Source: Luteibacter yeojuensis
GTDB taxonomy: Bacteria; Pseudomonadota; Gammaproteobacteria; Xanthomonadales; Rhodanobacteraceae
Direction of reading: 5' to 3'
Assembly (NCBI RefSeq): GCF_011742875.1
Contig: NZ_JAAQTL010000002.1
Span: 529,348-593,347, forward strand
Length of the DNA: 64,000 nt
The position numbers were made by a program, and so were the translations under genes. The notes under the pieces are model-generated. The model was not told the DNA's origin. It saw only the letters and a list, made by a program, of their open reading frames with translations, and did no database searches. This document shows positions 1 to 8,379 of this stretch, one piece after another; position 1 is the stretch's first letter, and each line of letters begins with the position of its first letter.

Positions 1-94
1 GGGGAGGCGCACAGGCTGGACCGTGCCATTGGTCGGGGTCGACGGTGCAGCCTCGCGTGGTTACGCTCGATTTCCACAGGGACAGGGGAAGACG

Positions 95-970
95 ATGCAA
101 CTTACGCTCAAGATCGTGGCCAGCCTATGCCTGGCGATTGGCGGGTGCGGGACGGCCTGGACGAAGGATGCATGTGAGGTGGCGCGCCATCCCGCCGATC
201 CGGTCATCCGCCTGCCCTTTTCCACCGTCGATGACCGAATTTATGTTGAGGCGCACATCAACGGTCGCGGACCGTTTCGCTTTGCGGTAGACACCGGTGC
301 AAGCGGCGTCGGGCGACTCGATACCAGCATGCTTTCTGCACTCGGCTTGCAAACCAGCGGCAATACGACGACGTCGGACGCGGTAAAGACCGCCGAGGTA
401 AAGACGACGCACCTGGATTCGCTGACGCTGGGCTCACTTACGCGCCGTGACATCGACCTGATCACGCGCGATTACAAGAAGCATGCAAAGGGCGATGCGG
501 CGTTCGACGGCATCCTCGGCCGTGACTTCTTCGCCGATGGCCTGGTTGTCATCGATTATGAAAGGCGGCAGATCGAGTTCAGCAGGGCTTCGCACCTGGC
601 GCAAGACGACAGCGGCGCGCTGCCTTACGAACGCGCATTCCGTGTACCCATTCGTATTCATGGGGATCCGTTTGAAGCCCATCTTGATACCGGTGCGAAT
701 GTGGGCATGGTGGTGCCGCGCGCGCTGTGGGACAGTGTTTCGTCGGCTCCCCTGGCGCAGGCAGGCACGGGGCAATTGTCGAATACGAAGATCGACACTG
801 CGCGAGGCGTCGTTGCGGGTCCCCTGCAACTCGGGGCCATGACGCTCGAGAACCTGGATGCGAGGGTTTCCGATCGCTTCCCTGAAATCCTGATGGGTGC
901 GCACGCCCTGTCTTCATCGATCCTCGCCATCGATCAGCGCTCGCGTGCCATCGCCGTTTGCCCGATCTGA
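95..970 (+). CDS. Secreted retropepsin-like aspartic protease family protein
   Basis: A 291-residue protein with two aspartic-protease-type half sites: DTGASG about 70 residues in and DTGANVGM in the second half, each on a predicted beta-rich lobe (retropepsin/clan AA fold, as in bacterial aspartyl protease families). The N-terminus is a signal sequence; the IGGC stretch near residue 17 could be a lipobox, so it may be a lipoprotein or a plain Sec substrate. I chose the ATG at 95, which follows AGGGGAA, over an upstream GTG at 23 that would bury the signal peptide. The family is known to contain proteases, but no substrate can be named. It is followed by two other secreted proteins on the same strand. 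Confidence 0.75.
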   Translation: MQLTLKIVASLCLAIGGCGTAWTKDACEVARHPADPVIRLPFSTVDDRIYVEAHINGRGPFRFAVDTGASGVGRLDTSMLSALGLQTSGNTTTSDAVKTAEVKTTHLDSLTLGSLTRRDIDLITRDYKKHAKGDAAFDGILGRDFFADGLVVIDYERRQIEFSRASHLAQDDSGALPYERAFRVPIRIHGDPFEAHLDTGANVGMVVPRALWDSVSSAPLAQAGTGQLSNTKIDTARGVVAGPLQLGAMTLENLDARVSDRFPEILMGAHALSSSILAIDQRSRAIAVCPI

Positions 971-1084
971 TTCGTCACGTGCCCGCCAGGGCTCAAGTGA
1001 CATCGCTCCCTGCCGATAACCCCGGAAGACTTGGGACTCCGCAGCCCGCAAGGGGCCGCGCGAAGCAATCGACAGGGAGTGAAT

Positions 1085-1540
1085 ATGCATCAGGTAAAGC
1101 GAATCGTTATCGCGCTCGCGGCAGTCGGCCTCATGGTCATCGCGCACCTTTCCAACGCGCAGGCCGCCGATCCCCACCAGCGCATCGTCTACATCGCCGA
1201 AGCGGCCGACGTCGTCTGCGCCAAGGCGGCTACAGGTGGGTGGAGCGCGTCGGCGAACGTATCGGCCGACGTGAAGGCGGAGGTGAGCAAGGTGCTTCGC
1301 AAGATCGTGAAGGCGGAGGGAGATGCCAAGGCGGGCGTCCAATGGGAACGCCATGAGGGCGTTCTTGCCAGCCAGGTCCTCGACGCCGCCAAGGCATCCG
1401 ACGACTGCCGGCGCCACGTCTTCGATGCCATGAAGGACTATTTCTTTCCGACGCTGCCGCACCCTGCCCCGATGACCACCGGCAAGAACAGCCCGGTCAT
1501 CCAGCACATGAGTGGCGGAACGCTGAAGATCGGAGACTGA
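1085..1540 (+). CDS. Small secreted protein of unknown function
   Basis: 151 residues beginning with a clear Sec signal peptide (basic MHQVKR, hydrophobic core, AQAAD cleavage region). The mature part is charged and contains two cysteines (VVCAKA and DDCRRH) that could form a disulfide in the periplasm. The ATG at 1085 follows AGGGAG. It ends 2 bp before the start of the next secreted protein, so the two are probably cotranscribed. I do not recognise the family. Confidence 0.7.
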   Translation: MHQVKRIVIALAAVGLMVIAHLSNAQAADPHQRIVYIAEAADVVCAKAATGGWSASANVSADVKAEVSKVLRKIVKAEGDAKAGVQWERHEGVLASQVLDAAKASDDCRRHVFDAMKDYFFPTLPHPAPMTTGKNSPVIQHMSGGTLKIGD

Positions 1541-1542
1541 CC

Positions 1543-2355
1543 ATGCGCCTCATCTTGCTCCTCATCATCGTGCTCGCCGCGGGATCGGCATACGCCAACC
1601 CATCGACGTCGGGCAATTGCAGTCCCGCCCTGGGTAGCCAGACCGGCAATGCGAAAATCGTCATTCGCTGCACCTACGGTGGATCCACCGTTCAGGACAG
1701 CTACCTCAAGGCGACCCACCCCACGAAGCTGGGGTTTCCGAGCATCGGCTTTTCGCGCTGGTTCGAGGACCAATCGCGGCCGTTCCTGTCGATCGAGCTG
1801 AGTCCGGAATCGGATCTTCCTGCCATCAATACCATCGTCGAGGTGCTGAAGCCGGGAACGTCCGCGCAGATGAGCGCGCTCAAGCCCTTTGCGGTGGAAA
1901 GCAGCGGCATCTTCAGGGCCGTGGGAACGAAGCAGGTGACCGTCGAGAAGGGCGAGCCGACCAACTACCCTTTTCTTTCGCTCGATGATCTGCTCAAGAA
2001 AGTCCACGGCGTTCCCGACGACTTCTGCCCCTACGATGCCGGATTCACCATCGGCACGACGCCCGAAGAAAACAAGGCGAGAGAAGCCGAGTCGCTCCAG
2101 AATCTATTGGTCTCGGTACGCGACAGCTCTATAGAGCAGCCTTTCGGTCCGATGAAGGCCGCACAGACAGTCCAGAAAGGACTGCTTCTTCGCATTCGTT
2201 ACCAGACCATCTTCGGCGACAAGATCACTTTGTACAAACAGGTGTTCGTCAATTACGCCAGGAAGGGAGCGACGGCTACCGTCTGGTATCCGAGCAAATC
2301 GGCGCTGGGCCCGCTTCAGTGCATTACTGACGAGCATCCCAACGCCTGGCATTGA
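1543..2355 (+). CDS. Secreted protein of unknown function
   Basis: 270 residues with an N-terminal signal peptide (MRLILLLIIVLAAGSAYA). The mature protein holds cysteines near its start (GNCSPAL, IRCTYG) and near its end (LQCITD), compatible with disulfides in the periplasm. It starts 2 bp after the upstream secreted-protein gene, which suggests translational coupling and a shared role. No recognisable domain. Downstream lies a stretch of gene debris. Confidence 0.7.
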   Translation: MRLILLLIIVLAAGSAYANPSTSGNCSPALGSQTGNAKIVIRCTYGGSTVQDSYLKATHPTKLGFPSIGFSRWFEDQSRPFLSIELSPESDLPAINTIVEVLKPGTSAQMSALKPFAVESSGIFRAVGTKQVTVEKGEPTNYPFLSLDDLLKKVHGVPDDFCPYDAGFTIGTTPEENKAREAESLQNLLVSVRDSSIEQPFGPMKAAQTVQKGLLLRIRYQTIFGDKITLYKQVFVNYARKGATATVWYPSKSALGPLQCITDEHPNAWH

Positions 2356-2387
2356 CGACTGGGTCTGATGCCTGGCGGTGCCGCACC

Positions 2388-2501
2388 GTGTTGTATGAGC
2401 GTCAGTGGCATCTGATCGATCCGCAAAACATGCCACCAGAAGAACAGGCGCTGCTGGATCATCTGGTGAAGCACTACGGTGGAGAGGTTCTGCATGTTTA
2501 A
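2388..2501 (+). pseudogene. C-terminal remnant of the first gene of a decayed two-gene module
   Basis: An open 37-codon stretch reading VLYERQWHLIDPQNMPPEEQ then ALLDHLVKHYGGEVLHV and a stop, with no start or signal of its own. Its TAA overlaps the ATG of the next fragment (2494), an arrangement typical of intact coupled gene pairs. The following fragment resembles the start of AbiEii-type nucleotidyltransferases, so this could be the tail of the partner gene. That identification is from memory and weak; the fragmentary state is seen directly. Confidence 0.4.
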
Positions 2502-2640
2502 CCGCCCCCATCATCAGCGCATCATGAAGATCCTGAAGTCCCTCAACAGCCAGATTCTGCAAGCGCGACGTGCGGGCATGCCGAGAAGCTCTTGGCAACT
2601 GCCGGCGGGGCCTTGATTGTACGGCGTCACATACGACGCG
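2494..2640 (+). pseudogene. Remnant of a possible AbiEii-like nucleotidyltransferase gene
   Basis: Starts MFNRPHHQRIMKILKSLNSQ and stops after 40 codons in the first frame. Another frame from about 2570 reads GHAEKLLATAGG, which resembles the later F-A-x-K-L-L-A motif of AbiEii-type nucleotidyltransferases. The simplest reading is a gene with a large internal deletion, leaving N-terminal and internal pieces fused out of frame. Loss of the catalytic GGT/DxD region means it cannot be functional. Family assignment is tentative. Confidence 0.35.
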
Positions 2641-2647
2641 GTCGCTA

Positions 2648-3397
2648 CTACTTCCCGGTATTCCAGCGCGACTTCAGCATCATGCTGCTGTAGTCCCTGC
2701 GGACGAACGTGGGGTCCTTGTACGCCATGATGTCCGCGAGGCCGGTGCCCTGGGTCGTTTCGGGACGGTGCTTGAGGCTGTCGTAAGCGGTTTGCATAAA
2801 GCCCTCAGCGAAGCGGGCGGGGCGCGGATGGGCCGCCTCGACGGCATTCCGCTCGGCGGCGGTGAAGTCGTCGTAACCGGCGGCGACGAGATCCATGTTG
2901 GCACCCTCGGCAAGCAGGGTGGCGATGGGGAAAAGATGCGGCGGAATGCCATTGGTCGTGTGCAGCGCGATCGCAAGCCAGATGTTCTGGCTGTCCGTGT
3001 CCGATACGCCGTGCTTCTTGAGGAAGTCGCGTGCGGCGTTCGCACCATCCACTTCGAAGCGCGAGTGACTTGTGCCATACCCTGACGTCATGCCGAAGTC
3101 GTGAAACATGGCCGCCACGTAAAGGAGTTCCGGGTCGACGCTGAGCCCCTTACGCTTTCCCGCCAGGGCCGCCCAGTAGTAAACGCGCACGGAGTGCTGA
3201 AAGAGGAGGTCGCCCTCGGCATCGCGAACGATGCGGGTGACGTCGCGAGCCATCTTGCTGTCGGGGAGTCGCACGCCGGATACCTCGCTGGATTCAGGCA
3301 TGGGCGCCGAGGGCTGGGGCTCCCGTGCCAACGAAGGACCGGCCATCGCGATGGCAATGGCGATACAAATGGCGGTGATGGGCCTGCGGCTCGGCAT
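2648..3397 (-). CDS. Exported HD-domain phosphohydrolase-like protein
   Basis: 249 residues. Residues 1-24 form a signal peptide (hydrophobic AICIAIAIAMAGPSLA). The body is an HD domain: H68 in FQHSVRVYYW, the H99-D100 pair in MFHDFGMT, and a later histidine in ALHTTNG, as in the cyanamide hydratase/HD hydrolase branch. Family members are metal-dependent hydrolases, usually cytoplasmic, so the apparent export is unusual. The gene stands alone, convergent with the decayed fragments upstream of it and divergent from the sensor kinase gene. Substrate unknown. Confidence 0.75.
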   Translation of the reverse strand: MPSRRPITAICIAIAIAMAGPSLAREPQPSAPMPESSEVSGVRLPDSKMARDVTRIVRDAEGDLLFQHSVRVYYWAALAGKRKGLSVDPELLYVAAMFHDFGMTSGYGTSHSRFEVDGANAARDFLKKHGVSDTDSQNIWLAIALHTTNGIPPHLFPIATLLAEGANMDLVAAGYDDFTAAERNAVEAAHPRPARFAEGFMQTAYDSLKHRPETTQGTGLADIMAYKDPTFVRRDYSSMMLKSRWNTGK

Positions 3398-3565
3398 GTT
3401 CGTTCTCCGTGTTTCAGGCCAAATCTAGGCGCCGCCCGGCCCTGAAAGCTTGCAAATAATACCTTGGTGCATCCGATGGTCGCCCGGGTCCGCTTTGCCC
3501 CTCCCATGTCCCGCTCACCACAAATCCGACGCCAGTCGCGGCAGGCGCCGATACACTCGGTCTCC

Positions 3566-4678
3566 ATGACCCTCCTGACCCGCCCTTCCCTGACCGCCGC
3601 CCAGGCCGAACGTGTCCCGATGCGGGGCACCGCGCTGCTCGCCGGGCTCTGGGCGGCGTTCTGGCTGCTGATGATCTGGGCTTCGGCGCAGGATGCGCTG
3701 CGCAACCCGGCCATCGCATGGTGGGAACCGGTGCTGTGGGAGGGCAGTTCGGTGGTGGTGGCGACGGGCTGGGCCTGGCTGGCGTTGCGTGCACGCGATC
3801 GGTACGCGCCCTACCTGGAGCACCCGTTGACCTGGTTCGGCCGGTACCTGCGCTGGCTGCCCTTGGCGGATATCACGTTCGTCGTGGCGGTGTATGCGAT
3901 ACGGCACGGCGTGTACGCCGCGATGGGGCGTCCGTACGAGCACGCGGGGTGGATGTTCGTCTTCATCTACGAAAGCGTGAAGCTCTGCCTGTTCGCCGGG
4001 CTGTGGCTCGGCATCCTGTTTGGCATGGACTCGTATGGCCAATGGCGACACCAGCGGCAGGGCTTGCTGGAGGCGCAGCGTGCACTGGCCGAAGCGCAGC
4101 TGGTCCAGCTGCAGGGTCAGTTGCGGCCGCACTTCCTGTTCAACGCGCTGAACACGGTATCGGCGCTGATGCATACCGATGTCGCGCGTGCCGACCGCCT
4201 GGTGGCGACGCTGGGCGATCTTCTCCGCGCGAGCCTTCGCACCGTCGGCACGGAGATGATGCCACTCCGCGAGGAGCTGCGCCTGCTTGCGCTGTATGCC
4301 GATGTGATGGGCGAGCGCTTCCGTGACCGGGTCGTGGTCGCGTGGGACGTGGATGAGGCGGTGGGCCATGTGCCGGTGCCGGCGCTGTTGTTGCAGCCTC
4401 TGCTGGAGAACGTGTTCAAGCACGGGGTGGAGCGGACCATCGGGACAGTCACGGTGGTGATCGAGGTTCGTGGAATCGACAATCCGGCAGGCGTGGAGGT
4501 GTCTGTGAGCAACTCGGGCGTCACGTTATGGCCAGGCCATCGGGATGGGCTGGGCCTGCGGAACTGCCGCGAGCGGCTGCGGATCCTTTATGGCGACCGC
4601 GCGTCGCTGGCCGTGGTCGACGAGGACGATGGCGTGGTCGCGAGGGTGCGGCTGCCGTTGGCGGAGCGTGTGGCGTGA
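3566..4678 (+). CDS. LytS/AlgZ-type sensor histidine kinase
   Basis: About 370 residues. The N-terminal half has four hydrophobic segments, giving a membrane-embedded sensor without a large periplasmic domain. A short helical linker leads to the His_kinase motif QLRPHFLFNALN (phospho-acceptor histidine) and a C-terminal ATPase region with LLQPLLENVFKHG (N-box) and DGLGLRNCRERL (G-box). The last codons overlap the GTG of the response regulator by 4 bp. Starts at 3464, 3506, 3566 or 3620 are all possible; 3566 keeps the first membrane helix with little extra sequence. The signal sensed is not evident. Confidence 0.85.
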   Translation: MTLLTRPSLTAAQAERVPMRGTALLAGLWAAFWLLMIWASAQDALRNPAIAWWEPVLWEGSSVVVATGWAWLALRARDRYAPYLEHPLTWFGRYLRWLPLADITFVVAVYAIRHGVYAAMGRPYEHAGWMFVFIYESVKLCLFAGLWLGILFGMDSYGQWRHQRQGLLEAQRALAEAQLVQLQGQLRPHFLFNALNTVSALMHTDVARADRLVATLGDLLRASLRTVGTEMMPLREELRLLALYADVMGERFRDRVVVAWDVDEAVGHVPVPALLLQPLLENVFKHGVERTIGTVTVVIEVRGIDNPAGVEVSVSNSGVTLWPGHRDGLGLRNCRERLRILYGDRASLAVVDEDDGVVARVRLPLAERVA

Positions 4679-5415
4679 TCCGCGTGGTGATCGCCGACGA
4701 CGAGGCGCCTGCGCGCGAGAAGATCGCGCGATGGCTCTCGGAACAGCCGGACATCAGCGTGGTCGCCGCGGCCGAGGATGGTCTTGCCGCGGCACAGGCC
4801 ATCGCCAAGGAGCAGCCGGATGTTGCGTTTCTCGATGTGCAGATGCCGGCGCTCTCGGGTCTTCAGGTAGCTGCTCAACTGGATGCGGCCACGGCGCCGC
4901 TGATCGTGTTCGTCACCGCGTTCGACGAACACGCCGTGCGCGCCTTCGACCTGAATGCCGTCGATTACCTGCTCAAGCCCTATGACCAGGAACGCCTCCT
5001 GCGCACGCTGGAGCGCGTCCGCTCCCGGGTGGCCGCGCACGACGTGGGTACGGCGGCGGTGGCGGTCGGCCGCGCGCAGGCGCCACCGTGCGAGCGCCTG
5101 CTCGTGCCCGATGGCGAGCGTCTTCACTTGCTGGACGCAGCCACCGTCGACTGGCTCGAGGCCGACGACAACTACGTGCACGTCCACACGGCATCGCGCC
5201 GGTACATGCTACGCCGGACCTTGATGGACCTGCTGGCCCAGCTTGGCGAGGAGCGTTTCGTGCGCATCCATCGTTCGGCCGCCGTCAACATCGGTGCCAT
5301 CGGCTCGTTGACGCCGCTGTTCAAGGGCGACCACGAACTGCACCTCCGCAACGGCACCACGCTGCGCCTTAGCCGGCGTTACCGCGATGCCTTCTTTGCC
5401 CGCATGGGCCAGTAG
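4675..5415 (+). CDS. LytTR-family response regulator
   Basis: 246 residues. A receiver domain (acidic D8/D9, phospho-acceptor D54 in FLDVQMP, conserved K in LLKPYD) is joined to a C-terminal LytTR DNA-binding domain (VDWLEADDNYVHVHT, then RFVRIHRSAAVN and LRLSRRYR). The GTG start at 4675 lies in a GTGA overlap with the kinase stop, so the pair is translationally coupled. LytTR regulators in this clade often control cell-surface or polymer genes; the acyltransferase gene just downstream is a reasonable target, but that is inference. Confidence 0.9.
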   Translation: MIRVVIADDEAPAREKIARWLSEQPDISVVAAAEDGLAAAQAIAKEQPDVAFLDVQMPALSGLQVAAQLDAATAPLIVFVTAFDEHAVRAFDLNAVDYLLKPYDQERLLRTLERVRSRVAAHDVGTAAVAVGRAQAPPCERLLVPDGERLHLLDAATVDWLEADDNYVHVHTASRRYMLRRTLMDLLAQLGEERFVRIHRSAAVNIGAIGSLTPLFKGDHELHLRNGTTLRLSRRYRDAFFARMGQ

Positions 5416-5518
5416 CTTCCACTTCGCCCCGGGGTACGCCCCGTCCGCCACATTTCCGCGGCGGAGCGCATGGTCCACTGCCACGCTGCGACCCCTACAC
5501 CACACGAGGGTTGGGGCC

Positions 5519-6649
5519 ATGGTCGAGCGCTACGATTTCCTGGATTGGCTGCGTGTCATCGCCATCTTCATCCTGTTCTTCTTTCATACCGGGATGATCT
5601 TTGTCGGTTGGGGCTGGCATGTGGTCAACCATGAAACCATTCCTGCGCTGGTTTGGCCGATGGATATTGCGCACCGCCTGCGCATGCCCCTGCTGTTCGT
5701 GATTGCCGGGGCGGGCATGTGGTTTGCCTTGCGTCGACGCAGCCCTGCGACCTTCGTGCGCGAGCGGTCGATCAAGCTGCTTGTGCCGCTGGCGGTCGGC
5801 ATGTTTCTGCTGGTGCCACCGCAGATTTATGCCGAGCGACTCCAGGCTGGGCAATGGAGTGGCGGCTATCTGGCTTTCTATGCTTCGCGGGTGCTGCAGT
5901 TCCATCCGTATCCGGCGGGGGATTTCAGCTGGCACCATCTGTGGTTCATCGCGTATCTCTACGTGTATGTGCTGTTGCTGCTGCCTGCGATGCTGTGGTG
6001 GAAGCCTGCCCAGCCGCGCATCAAGCCTGGCAGCTGGCTGTTCCTTCTTGGCCTACCGCTGGGGATCAACGAAGCCTGCCTGAAGTCCCTGTATCCCGAG
6101 GCACATAACCTCGTCAGTGACTGGTACATCTTCAATCACTATCTTCTGCTTACCGCTTACGGCTATGTGCTGGCGGCCATGCCCGGTACGTGGCAGTGGT
6201 TGTGCGATGTACGGCGGTGGTCGCTGCTCGCGGGCGGCGCGGTCTTGGGGTTGCTGATCTGGGGCTTGACCAGCGGGGTCGTGGCGCACGATTCGGTCAC
6301 CGATCATGTGGGTGCCAACGTTTTCACCTGGCTGTGGACGATGGTCTTTATTGGTTATGGGTACCGGCACCTTTCCTTTGCCAATCCGCTGCTTGCATGG
6401 GCGCGGGAGGCTAGCTATCCGCTGTACATTCTTCACCAGACGGTGATCGTTCTGGTGGGGTATGTCGTGGTGCAGTATCCCTGGGGGCCGTGGACCAAGT
6501 ACGTCGCTGTTCTGCTTGTGAGCATGGCGGTGTGTCTGGTTATTTATGAAGGGTGTGTGCGGCGGGTCCGGGGTTTGCGGCTTGTCTTTGGGATGAAGGT
6601 GGAGGGCCGGTCGGTGCCGTCGACGGTGTCCACGCCTCTCAAGAACTGA
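5519..6649 (+). CDS. Membrane acyltransferase (Acyl_transf_3 / MdoC-like)
   Basis: About 376 residues with roughly ten membrane helices. It opens with the family hallmark YDFLDWLRVIAI followed by FFFHTGM, which carries the conserved histidine, and ends with a Y-P-L-Y-I-L-H-Q motif near the C-terminus. Family members O-acylate sugars, glucans or other envelope polymers. The chosen ATG at 5519 puts the hallmark at residue 3; the region upstream (from 5387) overlaps the response regulator and looks non-coding. It sits right after a LytS/LytTR pair. The acceptor is unknown. Confidence 0.85.
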   Translation: MVERYDFLDWLRVIAIFILFFFHTGMIFVGWGWHVVNHETIPALVWPMDIAHRLRMPLLFVIAGAGMWFALRRRSPATFVRERSIKLLVPLAVGMFLLVPPQIYAERLQAGQWSGGYLAFYASRVLQFHPYPAGDFSWHHLWFIAYLYVYVLLLLPAMLWWKPAQPRIKPGSWLFLLGLPLGINEACLKSLYPEAHNLVSDWYIFNHYLLLTAYGYVLAAMPGTWQWLCDVRRWSLLAGGAVLGLLIWGLTSGVVAHDSVTDHVGANVFTWLWTMVFIGYGYRHLSFANPLLAWAREASYPLYILHQTVIVLVGYVVVQYPWGPWTKYVAVLLVSMAVCLVIYEGCVRRVRGLRLVFGMKVEGRSVPSTVSTPLKN

Positions 6650-6674
6650 TACGGCCACGCGGCAGGATTGCCGC

Positions 6675-7184
6675 ATGGCCGATCTCGAACCTCCCTCCTC
6701 CCCACTCTCCGACGACGACGTGCGCTGGCTTATGGTTCGCACGGCGCGGTCGCTGGCGCACCTTTGGGCGCGGTTGATTCGCCCTGGTATCCGAGCCGGG
6801 AAGCCGCCGATATATCCGATGTGCGCAAGGGACGTCCAGCGGGGCGAACCCTGGCTGGAGGCCGTCTCGCCGAACACCAGCGTGAGCGGGGTGGTCAACG
6901 CGGTGCTGCTGGCGCAAGGCCTGCTCATCGACGACGCCGTTGCGCCCCGGCCACCCGACCGGCGGCGCGTCTGCCTGATCGTTCAGCACGTGAGTTGCGG
7001 CGCGCTTGTCTGGTCGGACTGTACGTTGCGCATCGCCCGCAGGCTCGGCGTGACGCTGGCCGCGACGCCTCGCGACGAGACCAACGGGGGTTCGCTTCAT
7101 TGCGATATTTTTCGGCTGGATGGGACTTATGCGGAAGCTGCCCGGGCTGAGGCTAATCCGCCGGCCCCTTGCCACGCTCGCTGA
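6675..7184 (+). CDS. Hypothetical protein
   Basis: 169 residues with no recognised domain. The middle part (VSGVVNAVLLAQGLLIDDA) has normal protein character, and the same strand is more protein-like than the opposite frame, whose translation is rich in Arg/Pro/His. The last 32 bp overlap the end of the convergent SRAP gene. There is no strong ribosome-binding site. It may be a lineage-specific gene or a degraded one. Confidence 0.45.
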   Translation: MADLEPPSSPLSDDDVRWLMVRTARSLAHLWARLIRPGIRAGKPPIYPMCARDVQRGEPWLEAVSPNTSVSGVVNAVLLAQGLLIDDAVAPRPPDRRRVCLIVQHVSCGALVWSDCTLRIARRLGVTLAATPRDETNGGSLHCDIFRLDGTYAEAARAEANPPAPCHAR

Positions 7185-8148
7185 GCTGGTGCTGGTAGTA
7201 GGCGTCGATGGGGTCGTCGAGGATGGCTTCCTGATCGGCCAAGTGTTTCGGGTCAGGGTTTAGCCAGGCGTCGAGGTGTTCCGGTCGGATGGCGATGATG
7301 CAGCGGTCGTGTCCTGCTGCCCGGATCTCCGGGGGCGGCGGTCGGCTGATGGCGGCGAAGGAGTAGAAGCCGGGCTCGTTATCGGTGGGCTCGCTGTAGC
7401 GCCAGAGGCAGGCGAGGAACATGTCCTGAGCGGGCTCGGGACGGAATTCGAGTTCTATTGAGATTTCCCGTTCTCCGGGGGCCAGCGAACGGTGTTGCAG
7501 ATCGTGGAGCCTCACGGCTTCGTAGAACCGGCTTGCCACGACAACGGCGTGGTTGAAGCCCCAAAGCTTTCTCCACACGGTGGAAAGGCTGTTGCGGCGG
7601 GCCATGTAGGTGCCGGGCTTTTCGCGTTCGTCGGCGGCTGTCCAACCGGGGAGGCGGCAGCGGTAACGCATGGGGACCACCATCCGCTCGCCCGTCGCGG
7701 GATCGCGAATCAGGACGGGGGCGTAGTAGCCGGGCCAGATGCGGTCAAAGCCGTCCTGGATGGCGAAGTCGTTGACTTCGGAGAGCTTGCGGCGGGCCTC
7801 GGCGATCTTGTTGGTGGCGACGCGTTTGTCGGTCGCGGCTTTCTTTGTGGGCTTGGGGCCGGCCAGGACGGACTCGGCGCGGGTCAGGCGTTCGGTTTGT
7901 TCGGCGATCAGGCGCTCCTGGGCCAGGGCGGCTGCCCGGTAGGCCTCGAGGGCGGCCTTTCTGGCCTCCTCGTCCTCGGGGATGGCTGATGCCAGGAAGG
8001 CGTTGCGCATGGATTTCGGGACGGCGCTCATCCAGGTGCCGGCTTCTGCGGCCCAGCCTGCCAGCTTGGCGAAGGCGCGCATGTCGAGGGTGCCGCCGTA
8101 GCGTTGGTAAATGCGGAAGTCGGCCAGGATTTTGGCTGAGTAACACAT
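7153..8148 (-). CDS. SOS-response-associated peptidase (SRAP; HMCES/YedK-like)
   Basis: 331 residues. After removal of Met1 the catalytic Cys2 (MCYSAK) would be the N-terminal residue that forms a thiazolidine crosslink with abasic sites in single-stranded DNA, the known role of YedK/HMCES. The conserved glutamate region (ASRFYEAV) and a histidine (AAGHDRCIIAI) are present. An extra helical, charged segment at about residues 70-130 lengthens it beyond the usual 220 residues, as in several proteobacterial homologues. It borders the accessory patch to its right. Start confirmed by the need for Cys at position 2. Confidence 0.85.
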   Translation of the reverse strand: MCYSAKILADFRIYQRYGGTLDMRAFAKLAGWAAEAGTWMSAVPKSMRNAFLASAIPEDEEARKAALEAYRAAALAQERLIAEQTERLTRAESVLAGPKPTKKAATDKRVATNKIAEARRKLSEVNDFAIQDGFDRIWPGYYAPVLIRDPATGERMVVPMRYRCRLPGWTAADEREKPGTYMARRNSLSTVWRKLWGFNHAVVVASRFYEAVRLHDLQHRSLAPGEREISIELEFRPEPAQDMFLACLWRYSEPTDNEPGFYSFAAISRPPPPEIRAAGHDRCIIAIRPEHLDAWLNPDPKHLADQEAILDDPIDAYYQHQLSERGKGPAD

Positions 8149-8160
8149 GTGGCGAAGCGT

Positions 8161-8379
8161 ATGCCCCGGAGAGTTTACGATCGATATGTCTTAAGGAAGA
8201 GCCTTTCCCATATAGCTGCTTAGGATTATTCTCATCTCCTAAGGGGCTTCGGCCTAGAGCAATAACGCGGTCGCCAAAGGCGAAGGGGTCGCTGTGACTT
8301 GGGGTAAGCATCGAAAGGCGTCTCGGGGATTCAAGGCAGTCGCCTACTTCACGTTGCCACTGGCTCGTGGGCTCCCACG
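8161..8379. other. Intergenic stretch at the left edge of the accessory patch
   Basis: About 220 bp between the divergent SRAP gene and the DUF3427-DUF3883 gene. It is more AT-rich than the flanking core genes. I see no RNA gene, tRNA or clear inverted repeat. It presumably holds both promoters. The minus strand from 8311 is open for about 47 codons before running into SRAP antisense; I do not call it a gene. Confidence 0.4.

Noticed and set aside
8163..8311. Protein-like stretch at the start of a minus-strand frame upstream of SRAP
   Set aside because: Too short, with no ribosome site, and it runs into antisense of SRAP. It could be a remnant, but I cannot support it.
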